Shown: piece by piece, positions 36,199-49,000 of the stretch | How positions within the stretch are numbered: position 1 is the stretch's first letter | How the letters are laid out: each line of letters opens with the position of its first letter | From: Pelodera strongyloides | Taxonomy: Eukaryota; Nematoda; Chromadorea; Rhabditida; Rhabditidae | Reading direction: 5' to 3' | Assembly: GCA_036852015.1 (NCBI GenBank) | Contig: JAANDG010000070.1 | Location: 248,001 to 312,000 of the forward strand | DNA: 64,000 nucleotides | The notes under the pieces: generated by a model | What the model saw: only the letters and a program-made list of their open reading frames with translations | Database searches by the model: none | Told to the model about the DNA's origin: nothing | Position numbers and translations under genes: made by a program

Positions 36199-39100
36199 TC
36201 AGTATAGAAGCAGTGTTTAAATGCAACATTTATGTATGTTTTACCAGCATTTTTGAAACATAATTCGAGTAGTTCATACATATTTTTAAGGACGCAATCG
36301 TGTAGAATAAAAGGAAAACTATAATGCATATATACTAGTGCAATAAACATAAAAAGAGAAGTAATATGGCCCATATTAGAAATATGGGACCCCGTTTCGA
36401 CCCCAGTCGCATACGAGGAGTTTTACCATGGTGGGGTCTCGTCAGTGCGACGGCCACAGCTTTAAGAGTATGAAAGGAAATAGGAGAGAGTGAGAGGGCA
36501 ATTAAAGATGGTTTATAATAAGGAAATTATAATATATATTATTATAAGTGTAAATGAAAAGGTAGTAAACGCTTACCTTACTGTTTCAGCATTCTCCTGA
36601 ACAGTAACAAACAAAAAACGCTTACCTTGCCTAGGTATAACAGCTTCCTGAAATTTAATAAATGCTTACCATTTGCGTATGCCGAAAAAGTAACTAAAAA
36701 CTTGTACTTACCAACTTTATCAGTACAGCGGTGAGCTAGGAATATAGTCGGCAGATCAATAAGTGGGGTGCACGGCATAACAGTGATCAGTGGAAAGGGT
36801 ACCTGGCCGCATTGCTAGGGTAAATGTACAGCGGTGGGTGGACTACGGTAGTGTGTTATCAAAAAGAAAGGAAACATAGATTTAGCTCATTTGTTTGTCA
36901 ACCCAGGTGCAGAGTGACTTGGATGTAGTGCCGTATTTATGCATTATTATAGGGTATTTGTGAAAAGTTTTTTTAAATGTTGTTTTAATAATTTGGCATG
37001 GGTAACCATTACTTTGAAGTTTTTTGTAAAATTCTTGTGTTTTGAGTTTAAAGCTAAAAAGGATTGAAGTACATCTATGAATTCTAATTAGTTCTCCTTG
37101 AATACAATTAATTTTGATACGGTTGCATATGTTACTATCAAACATGGGAAAGCGTATAACATCAAAACTATAGTCATCGGTTTTGTTATACAAATTTATG
37201 GACCACTTATCTATGGACCTAGTAAGAAAAAGATCGAGGAAAGCAGCTGACTGGTCATTACTGTTAGAGGTTTCCAAAGTGAGGGTATCAGGGTACATAT
37301 TGTTAAATCGAGTAGCCAATGCATCGTCATTGTAGAAGATAGCTATGTCATCCATATATCTATGTATAGACATTTGGTAACTTAGAGATTTGTTGAGAGA
37401 CTGTTTGAAAAAACTAAATTCAATCATAGAGAGTGTGAGGTCAGCAAGTAGGGGAGAGGCATTTCCTCCCTGTGGAACACCTTTAACTTGATGAAATAGT
37501 ATATCTTGAAATGTAAGGTAACTATTTTTAACTATATATTGAGTCATGTGCTTTACTTCATTTCTAGAATAGCAACTATTGGAGAGAACGTCCGTATAAT
37601 AGGTATTTTTGAAGCCTACATTGATGAGGTTTTTACCAGTTATTAAAGCACAGGTCAATTAATGCAAATATATTGTCTATAATACAGTCGTGTGGAAGGC
37701 TAGTAAACAAACTGCTAAAGTCTATAACTTTGATCTTTTTAAATTTGTGAATTAGCGTAGAATTAGTGAGAGTAATGGAATTATCGATAGAGATGAAGTT
37801 GACTTTTTTAGTATTCCAATTATTGCTAGCATTACAGTAGTTTCTAAAGTGGTTACGGAAATGTTTGAGAATCTTCTGTAAAAGAATGGAAAGATTTTTC
37901 AAAGAGCTGTGTTTAGCAGCAGTGATAAACCGCATTTTTGCTGTCTTTTTATGTAACTTGGGTACTCCGTAAATATTAGGAAGTTTTCTATCTATTTCGA
38001 GGCAAGTTACTCTAAACACATTAGAGAATAACATATGGCGTGAAATAATATCATTTGGAGTTTCAGTAACATATGGCAAGTATGTGTCGTTACCCTTTAT
38101 ATCGACCACTTCTGAGTTATTAGCTGATGAAATTATGCCTAGTTCATTATAAAGATAGTTGGAATAGAGAAGCGGACATGTGAAGCAAAAGTTAGCGGAT
38201 GCTTTGTCAACGCAGGTGATTATGAATTGTTTCTTGATATCATTAATTTCTTTATGACTAGCATTGTTCATATTTGGGAAATTAAAATCGAATGTTTCAA
38301 GTAGGCTATTTCTGAGCATGTCCGTATTAGGTATATCAAAATCGAGCTTGCTAAAGTATTTAGTTAGATTATGAACCAGATCACTATAAACGGTAATAAG
38401 ATGGTCTTTACATTCCTTACTAGAAAAAGCCTCTCTGTATTTAGTGCCTTTCGATAAAAGGGATGCTGCCTTAGGGAATGTATGTTCAAATATTTTACAG
38501 TTGCCTGTAATTATATGAAGAGAATTATTAAGGTTGACTTTTTCTTTGGGAGTGCAGAGGCTAAGGTAGCTTTTGCAATTGCAAGTGGCTTGCATGTTAT
38601 TTGAAGAGTTCACAAGTGACTTATGGTTGAATAGGCGTGGACCCAGGGGAAAACTGTATTTTTGTCTAAAACGGATGCGTGGAACATACGTTAAAGGAAT
38701 ATTGTTAGCACTGAAAATGTAGCGAATAGACTTTTTAACAATATATTGTATATTATAGTCATTTTGTTCAGATACAGGACGAATGAAAGGTATGTTAACA
38801 ATAAAATCAGGTTTCTTAGAAGGAAAGGATGGAAAATTAGGGGGTTTAGCGATACAGTATTTTCCGCATAATGCTTCAGTATTTCTACGAAATTGGTAGT
38901 TATGGTCAGTTGAAAAATATTGAGTTACGAGATTCTTGCGACATTTAACTGTCATATTATTGTTAATGAACATCAAACGGCGGTAATCGATAGTGCGAGA
39001 AAGTTCGGAAAGTGAAAACATATTAGTACGACTAGAAAGATTGCGTTTTTTACGAGGTCCTCGTCGTTTAGGTGGTCTTTTAATGTTAAGAGAAAAGTAT

Positions 39101-42100
39101 GGAATGCTCTTACTACCGAGACCTTTTTTGCAATGATCACTAACCAGGCCGTAGCCCTTGATATTATCATTAAGTCCATAAGGCGCAGATGTGTTAAAGG
39201 GATCGGCTCACCTTAAAATATGCCTGTTTTTTTTGTTTCTTTATTTTCTATAAGGGATAATAAAAATTTGGAATACAAAAAGTAGTGTTCTATTTCAATA
39301 CTCACGAAGATATTAGGTGATAAAGTGGTGGATCGATCGGCCCGAAATGAAAAAGTGTAATTGTCCTGCCTTGTTTGTATGGGACAATTAACACTTTTTC
39401 ATTTCGGGCCGATCGATCCACCACTTTATCACCTAATATCTTCGTGAGTATTGAAATATAACACTACTTTTTGTATTCCAAATTTTTATTATCCCTTATA
39501 GAAAATAAAGAAACAGAAAAAACAGACACGATTTGAGGTGAGCCGATCCCTTTAAGTAGCTTAATCCAGAATAATTATTTTTCTTTACGAACAAGGTTGT
39601 CAGAATTTTCTATTAAATTGTCTAATATATGTATTGTAAAGAGTTTGGTTTCTCTGCCTTTTTGACATTCAGCGAAATGGCGGTAAAGGATAGTATCTTG
39701 AGATTCTTTTTTCAAATGGTATCTATGCTGACTAAACCTGGACTTAATAGAGCGTTTGCTTTCTCCGACATACTGAATTTTGCAGATATCACAAGTAAGA
39801 CAGTAAACTACGCCTTGAGAGTTACAGTCGCTAGTATCCATTGCAAAAGTGGGCGAAAAATAACGAGTAGTACTACTTCGGATAATATTTTCGAATGAGA
39901 TCAGAGAACATATTTTACAACGAGTAGACTTGCAAGGATTTCCAAAGAGATGTGTGCCTTCAAGAGTTACAAGTTTCATATTGGGGCCAATCTTTTTTGA
40001 ATTAAAGGAATTTTGAGTATAGTAGCCTGTGTTTTTAGCAGAGCATACAATTTCCCCTGTTCAGCCGCTCCCGGCCTTAAGGGTAAGGTTGTGAAAGATG
40101 AAACTTCGTTAATGAAGAAAGTTAATGAAACATTGTGATTTTGAGAGTATAGTGTTTTATGTTTTATCTTGCTATTAAAGCGAAATACCGGCCGGTTTTT
40201 GAAACGCATTGCGTACACCTGCTTTCTAATGCAGCATATGCAAATGAGCAAAAATTAGAATAAAAACTAGACCCCAATTAGATCCCACGTTGCATAAATG
40301 CATAGGAATGCAAGTACTTGAGATGCCTTTCAATAACCGTTCGGTATTTCTCTTTAATTATCAACAAACGCGCCTGTAAGCAGATTGGAAATGTTTTTTT
40401 GCTTTTAGCCATTATCCTTTTTTATATGTACTGCCAATGAGATGTTATATTTATTACGGGCACATAAAATGGGTGAATGACTTAGGCTATATGTTTTGTT
40501 ATATACATCATACGAAATTTAAAAAAAAAAACACAAGAAGTAAGCTACACTATACAATGCATAATTTTAAAAAACACAGTTGCGATGAAAATAATGCCCT
40601 AGCAAAAAAAGAGCAAATTCGTCAAAAGTGGAAATTTATTGTGGTTGACCAACGGGGTTTGTACTTTTGTACATAATTTAGATTTTAGAAATTAAAATTT
40701 AGAAGAGACAGTTCTTTGTTCCGCACAAAGCAATTCATAAAAATTGGTCTTTGCCGTTAACATGCGCATTTTTGCTTGATGTTCCTCATCTCGTCTGGCA
40801 CACAACATTTTGTACTCTTCAGATTCTCTCTGTTGACGACGTGTTTGTTCTTCGGCCTTGTCGGCTTCTAACTGTAGTTCTAAGTGTGCTAGTTCCGCGC
40901 GAGCACTCCACCAATGAAGTTTTTCCTTTAGGCAGCGGTGTCTCAGAAATAGGTCGGAACTCTTTCTGGTTTTCCTACAAACGTGGAATTGAGAACCTAG
41001 TTAAAAGCTGTATAACACCCTGTTTTTGAACTGTATGGCGGACGTTGTATTGCCATGTAGTGTACGTAAATAACTGCACGATGCTGCCGATTCAAAAAAT
41101 ATCCATTTGCATGTGATGTATGCGGGCTACATATACAGTTTTCCAACATGCATTTCAAAAATCGACTGCTATATTGCTTTAAATTTTATATAAAGGTGCA
41201 AAAATACGAACGATAAATAAGAAACTTACCGTTGTCTGGTTTTCCCGTTGCTGATGTGGTGTACCAACAAACCATGTGGAGTTTCCTCCTCTCCTGATAT
41301 AAATGACCTCTCGGGGAAAGAACGGAGCATAGTTAACGGCGATATAGGACCAGCATCCTCCACTTTAATATCAAAAATAGGCTCAACGGCTTCGGTCGAG
41401 TTTGAATCTAAAAACATAGGCCAAAAATTCAATAAGTGCGGACAGGCTGAAGGTTGAAAAACGCAAAATACAAACTTTGCGCTCACCTCTAGATAGTCTA
41501 GATTCATGTCCTCCCATGACACCAGAAACGCTGCACTCTCGTCGCAAAATGATCTCCAGCTTTGCGAGATGCGGTGGTACACCCGACGTACCGAAAATGT
41601 TCCCCGCCTAAATGTTCGTTGATAAAAATTAGTTCATTTTATTCGAAAAGTTTTTGTAAGAAGAGTTGCCTCAAATCAAGCATGGCTCTCATTGATTTAG
41701 CTGTGAGAACGCGTTGCTTTAAAGCGAAATGCTAGCCCCTTTGGAAAATTTGTATATGATAAGCAAATCCTATGTATCCTATGCTAATTTTGTACGATCG
41801 TCCACGGCAATCGTACAAAATTAGCATAGGATACATAGGATTTGCTTATCATATGCAAATTTTCCAAAGAGGCTAGAATTTCGCTTTAAATAAACAATTG
41901 TACAGTAAACAGTTTGGGTTGTTTAATTTACACTTACACTGTCTGTGATGGCCTTGCGCAATTTCACCAAATCATCTCGTATGCGATTCGAAACTTGAGT
42001 AGGGGTTCTGAAATATAAGTCGTTAAAGAGAAAGATGTAGTTGCTGAGACATTAAATTTGTTGGATACACATTGCACATTTCACCTACAACCAGATTAAA

Positions 42101-42939
42101 GCGAAATGCTAGCCTCTTTGGAAAATTTGCATATGATAAGCAAATCCTATGTATCCTACGCTAATTTTGTACGATTGCCGTGGACGATGGTACAAAATTA
42201 TCATAGGATACATAGGATTTGCTAATAATATGCAAATTTTCCAAAGGGGTTAGCATTTCGCTTTAAAGTCCCAAATGATTATACAGTACCATAAGCCAAA
42301 CCAACTCTGATAATTATAATTAAAATAACTACATTTCTTAAACTTAAAAGGAAGTAAACAATGTAAACGTAATATATATACATAAAAATGTAATGACAAT
42401 AATGATAAACGTCAGCAATAATGATTATGATAAAAGCAAAAGCAAAAGACAAAGAAATATTCTCTAACCTTTCAACAGCACCATCAAGGGATGCCAACGC
42501 AGTAACAATATCGTCGACAAGTATCTGTCTCGGTGTCTTCATATACTTCCTATTTCCTCCTTGTATGGTAGTTGTCGTCCATTCTGTATACCTCGGAGCA
42601 AGAATTTCATAGATGAGGTCAAGTTCTGACGGGGAAAAGTTCTCCGTGCGAGTCCTCTTTACGCGATACGACTCTGTGCAATGTTCCATGAAAACTAAAT
42701 ATAAATATAAAATTAATATGTGCCGAAGGATTCAAACTTAGACAATAAACGTAAATCAAAAGTTTGAGCACAAAATAAAGTGAAATACAAAGTGTATTTG
42801 ACATGCAACCAAGAACAAACGTTGATTGCAAGACTAAATTTTAGTGCAATGCGAAGAAACAAAATTTGTTCGAATTAGGGTGCGGCGCTCTAATTCGAAT
42901 TAGCGTAATTTTGCCTACGGGCCGGCCCTATTAGGAGAG

Positions 42940-43023
<84 letters not shown>

Positions 43024-46000
43024 CGAGCGAGCGAGCGAGAAGGAGAGAGAGAGAATCTACTCTATCGAGACGGCATCATGTACAATAAGATAAACAGAAG
43101 CTTCCTGGGGCGCTAATTCTTCACACCGAAAAATCGTTCCCCCTCAGTTTCCAAAGTACAGCCAGGCCAAGAAAAATATTCTTCAAATAAAAACTTTACC
43201 TTTTGTTTTTAACAGTATGTTAACATTTTACTTTCTTTCAGTTCATCACGGATCGATGGAAAATTATCAGAAAGTTAGGTGAAGGAGGTGGTGGAGCAGT
43301 TTACAAAGTACAGGACGCCAAACATCCGTCGGTATTCAGAGCCTGCAAGGTAAAGTAGAATTTAAATGAAATGAAATAAAACTTATTTTTCACTCACTCT
43401 GTTATTGTTATCATAATAATAACCAATGGAAATAATGACTGTTACAAATCACTCAGGTCAGCTTGCGCCATCATCTTGTTTGAAAATTCGTGTTATGTTA
43501 CAACCATTTAGGAAACCTTGTTCTACGTTTAATGCTCAAATTATTTTTTGTTTACAGCTGTTTAGATTATGTATCTTTATACTTTATTTTACAAAATTGC
43601 TAATTCTTTCCATAGAAATCCCTGAACATCATATAATCAGCGCTAATCATCACCACAAACCTTTCTCCAATTTACTGATGAATCGGTCGGCGAAACAACA
43701 CAAAGGCATTCTCTTTGATAAGACTTTCCGCCGCACAAAAGAATTGCAAAACTACAACAAAAAAAGTTATTTTTGGTTTCAAAGACTTGAAAGAAGACTG
43801 TCTTTAGCACATTTTAACACTAAATCAGGCGCCAACGTAGCATGGTTATCCACCAACGAGACCCTTTAATTAAGTTAAAATTTCATTTCAGGTCGAAAAC
43901 GAATCAGAAGCCGAGGAAGGGGTTCTCAAATTAGAATACGAAATCCTCGCACAGCTTCAGCACACCTTTAGTGCGGTCTATTTGGTGACTGCTGGACGAC
44001 TACCCGAATTTAGGTTGGGAATTTATTTGTTCAAAATGTTGTGAACTTTGCTTAGATATACCAAGCCGCAAGCGAACGTGGCTGCAAAGTAGCATTACTG
44101 GTTTTGTATTCCATAAAGTACCATTGACGTGCGCTCATAATACATACATTGATCAACAATGGTCGACAACATAAGAAGATACATACTTATGCTTATGTAA
44201 TAAACCACGTACGTAAGTACGTATGTAATAAACTACGTACGTACTAAACTACGTATGTAATGGACTTACGTACTTATGTAATAAAACGTAATTAATGTAA
44301 ATGAAAGAACGTAGGACACGTAAAAGTAAAGAGCACGCAAATAATGAAGGATAACATTGATACTTTGGTAAACAACATGAGTAATAAGGTTTTAGATTCA
44401 TTGTAATTCAACTTCTCGACAAGGATTTGTACGCTCTGAAACGCTCACTTCAAGAACCGTTCTCTGAGGGTTCCATGTTTAAATTGGGCATTTTGTCATT
44501 GTACGCAATTAAACAGGTGTGACCATTAAAAATATTGTAATTGTAATTACATAGCGCTAGAGTTTCCATCAACACTAGCAACTAGCTGTTCCTTGTACTC
44601 AGCAAGTGGAGCTCTTCTATTTTTGTAAATCGGAAGAATTTTTGACCAACTAAATGGGTATTCAGCCAATATTGGAATGTTTTAATGAAAATATTAAGGT
44701 GAGTTGCGAGACCTTTGCCAAAGTGTGTAACTCTCCCTCAGTAAATCCCCATATAACTTCAGTTGCATGAGCTCGGCTACGTGCACCGTGACGTCAAGCC
44801 CGGTAACTTGATGTTGGGGAAAACGGGAAAGGAGCGAAGGACGGTATATCTCATTGACTACGGTATGCTACTGTATCATACAGATTCTTCGCATTCTCTC
44901 CTTGCTCCTCTGGGTTCAAGTTCGCGGTTTCACAGTCAGATGACGAAGCAAAGTTAAATTTCTGGCTCTTTAAAGGATCGCAGTTCGCAGTCACTACAAA
45001 TTCGTATTTTTTATTCGCTTTTCATTAATTGTTCAAGTATGTGAAGAAAACGACGATTCCAGCGCCAAAGTACGGCAAAACGAACTCAGGGAGAGAAATC
45101 CCTGTTTATGACTTTTACTTATATACCGTAGTTTATAATTGCCCGTATAGAGTTTCATAATAAATACCCTGCAGTGATAAACCACGCGCCAGGTGTAACA
45201 CTGCAGGCTGTTCACTCTCCAAGTACCCCTGGCAATTGCATATATGCACCGGCGTCGGTCATTTATCAAAACTCATTCTCATTGATTTCTCTCCCTGAGT
45301 TCCATTTTATGTGGATTTTTATGGGCTGCATATTGTTTTATAAATCTGCTTGCATCTAATAAAATTCGAATAAAAAAGTTGATTTTGAAGTGACTGCCTT
45401 CCTTTAAGTAAATTTACGTCTCACGGTAAGAATACACGCATTTGCGTAGCGTTACTCTCCTGGAATGGAAGAAGGATTAAAAAAAAGTAGTGTTTTTCAT
45501 TATTTTCATAATAATTTAGGAATGGTGCGCTCGTTTGCCAAGAAGAAAGGCGCCGCGTGGAAGTTGCGAGCCGAACGCGAGCAGGGAAAAGTTGTTTTCA
45601 GGTGAATACCTTAAATTAAAATCTAAGATAAATATATGCAAAATATAATCCCATTATAATATCCCATATCCCATAAGACAATAAGTTCCATAATTATAAT
45701 ACAACGAGTTGAATTAAAATGGAAATCCCATGCCATTCTCGGAAAAGAACAAATGGTGTATATGAGTATATACCCAATGAAGTATGCTACGTCATATTTA
45801 TGTACATTATGTATATAAGTGTCGTTTCAGAGGAACTTTGCGATATTGTTCAATGAACGTGCATATGCGAAAGGAGCAGGTTGTTAACATTGACGTTGAA
45901 ATATAAATTAGTAATTCTTTAAAGCGAAATGCCAGCCCCTCCGGAAAATTAGCATATGATAAGCAAATCCTATGTATCCTATGCTAATTTTGTACGATCG

Positions 46001-49000
46001 TCCACGGTACTCGTACAAAATTAGCATAGGATACATAGGATTTGCTTATCATATGCAAATTTTCCAAAGAGGCTAGCGTGGGCCATAATAATGGGGCCTC
46101 ATCTAACGTTGAGCCATAATAATGTCCCATATTAGTTCATTTGATAGATAAATCGATCGATCATTCAATAAGAAAATCGATACATTCAATTGTCTAAGCG
46201 CCGAACCTCTGGGCGTTGTTGTACGCGATCGAACTTTTCTACTCCCTGGAACAGAGAAAATGATGAGGAAAAGTCAAGCAAAGAAAACACTCGATAGTCA
46301 AGTGTTCCAGGTTGTTTTGCTATAAAGTCAACACGCGAAACGCGCCGACGACCTCTGGGCGTTGTTGTACGCGATGACCGAACTTTTCTATCGACTTCCC
46401 TGGAACAGAGAAAATGATGAGGAAAAGATTATTCAAGCAAAGAAAACACTGCCCGATAGTCAAGTGTTCCAGGTTTGATTTTGCCTCATAAAGGTCAACA
46501 CGGACGAAACTCGGGTGGTGTGCGGCGAAACACTGGCGCGAAAAGTACGCGCAGCGAACGAGTGCGATCAGAAAAGAATGGGCGCGCAGCGACTTCGCCA
46601 GAGTTGAGCAAGTGGTGCTCCATGTACTTGCTAGAACCTAGCGAGTTTCGGGCTGATCCTGGGCGAGATGTAAGGCGCATACATAAGCAAAGGTAAACTC
46701 AAGGTGGTCCCGTTGCTGACGAGTCAGCGAACCTTATGCTAATTCAAAAACCACCGTAAGTTTGTAGCTACTCTTTGGCTGCCCTAATAATCTATATAGC
46801 GAAGTCTACCGACTTGATAATCAGTCCTTTCATACTTTTCCTTCCTTTTCCTTTACAGATCGTTTTATACTAAAACGATATAACTCCCGGGTTTTGAAAC
46901 GTACCTTGACTGCCTCCCCTCTATATTGTCTGCAAATGAAGTTAATTAGAATAAACAGCATACGTTTCGAAGACCGGCTGTTACATCGCTTTGGTAATCT
47001 CATTTTCATAACTATCCCCAACCATTTCACTAGTGGATAAACACTGTCATATCTTCGGGATCCGTTAACGCTCAACTAAAATTGACCTTCGGTCCAAATT
47101 TATTTTGATACAGCATAAATTGCTTTCTCTCCGAGAGTTTCAAGACTTTTCCCTCGCGTTCTCTCTTTCTTAATTTTTTTGAAAATCCTCTCATTCCCTC
47201 TATTTCCTTGATGACTCCCTCTCTATCTTTTCCTTTCCCATTTTCCCTCTACCTCTCTATTCTCTCTCAATCTCCCTCATTTCCTATTTTCTCTCTACCT
47301 TCCTCTTCTCTCTCCCTCTCTCTCTCAACACACGATCGATAAGCCGTCGTGGCAAACCGGGGGGAAGCAGAAAGGGAGATAGAGAGCGAGAGACGAGAGA
47401 GGCAGAGACAGAAGGAATTGATAGAGAATGAGAGAACAGAGAGGTAGAGAGAACGGGGACAAGTTAGACCCTCCACAGACACCCGGCCAGCCCCCAACAA
47501 CTCTCCCCACAAAAATGAAATAAACATATGAAAAGGAAAACGTTATAAAAAAATGGGGATTGATAAATTATAAATGAATCATTAAGTGTAGTTTGTAGTT
47601 AATAATGGACTGAAACTGTACTGTAGCTACGGTAACTTTGGCAATCACACCAGAGGAAAACGAAATAACTGCCGAAACCACAGAAAAACCGTCGTTGGCC
47701 CGTCACCAAATGGTTTTTACCAAAAAACCACATGGTTACTGGTTCGTGACTGGTTAGTGATCATTTGTTGACCCGTTGATGACGGTTCTCGATAAAACTT
47801 GGTCACCAGATGGTCACGAAGAGGTCGCCAAATGGGCTGGAGCACGAAAAAAGTACGGTCACCAAATGAGTGCACCCTTTTCCCATGTGGCTGGGAAAAT
47901 TGAAGCTATTGGGCAATTAGATGACAGAGACATGGCAATGACAACATAGTTGCCAAGCGTTTTGGGAGTTTGACATATCAAAGAATTTATAATTTATATT
48001 CTAATTTAAGCACTGTCCACAAGAGTTTCTGGACTTCCGTGATTACTTGAAGACGCTGAAGTTTGAAGACCGTCCCGACTACTACAAAGTATACAAAATG
48101 GCGAGTTACATAAGCAAAGTATAATAATGTTTTTTAACGCTTCTAGAGCGTGCACCTTTATTTAAGGGAGTTCAAAGTACAATTTCAAGGTTTGCTTCTG
48201 CTTATGACATGTTCCGCAGAGGTCCTGAGCAGTAGGCGACAAGGCCGCGAAGCGCCATTTTCTATTGAAGGTCCATCACTGCTTATATAACGGTAATAGA
48301 ATTCTAACAGAGTTTCGGAAAGACGTCGCAATTACAGTAATGAGCTTTTGTCGCTCTTGGTAGAGTATAATGTGAAGGTCGTTTCAAAATGTCTTCCAGT
48401 TAAACCACCTGGTGTTTCTGGGAGGTTTTTGGATGTAAAAAATCGCGAGTCGTTTTTGGACTTTGGCTTGAAATGCTAGAAATTGCCTTTATTCAGAGAT
48501 GACATAATTCTCTTCAAGTCCGTGAACTCATGTTGAGCCATAAATCTAAGAAATACTGCGCAGCTCTTCAAAAATTCGCAAGTCGAGGAGTTGCGTCCTA
48601 TTTTTCTTTTTGCTAATAACACCAACACGCGTCGTTAATATTACTAGCTCCATTTCGATGACAAATTTCTCATACTATTCTTTCCAATTCCGGTATCTAT
48701 TGCGCAAAAAACGCCACAGTGGTCTAGCTTACATTTTTCGATGTGTAGTGTGCCGCATCTAACATAGTTTATGTGCCGCACTCAGGCTCATTAACTCATT
48801 AACTATCTCGTCGCGTGCTAATTTCCTTCTGATTTCCTCGCCGTTTATAGCTCTAAAAGAAGATAGTTAGCGTTCTTGCCCCGCGTCGCATTTATTACGC
48901 AATTCCTATCGCGACAGTCCAATCTGTCATGTTGAATGGATATTAATGCATGGATTTGGAAGCACGTAATTCGTAAATACAAAAAAATAATAAGATTGAA

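Noticed and set aside
36126..36374. Proline-rich protein
   Set aside because: The prolines are the poly-C tract inside a broken reverse transcriptase.
42279..42468. C-terminal half of the 136-codon frame beginning at 42689
   Set aside because: It is read-through of an intron; a donor at 42468 and the next in-phase exon replace it.
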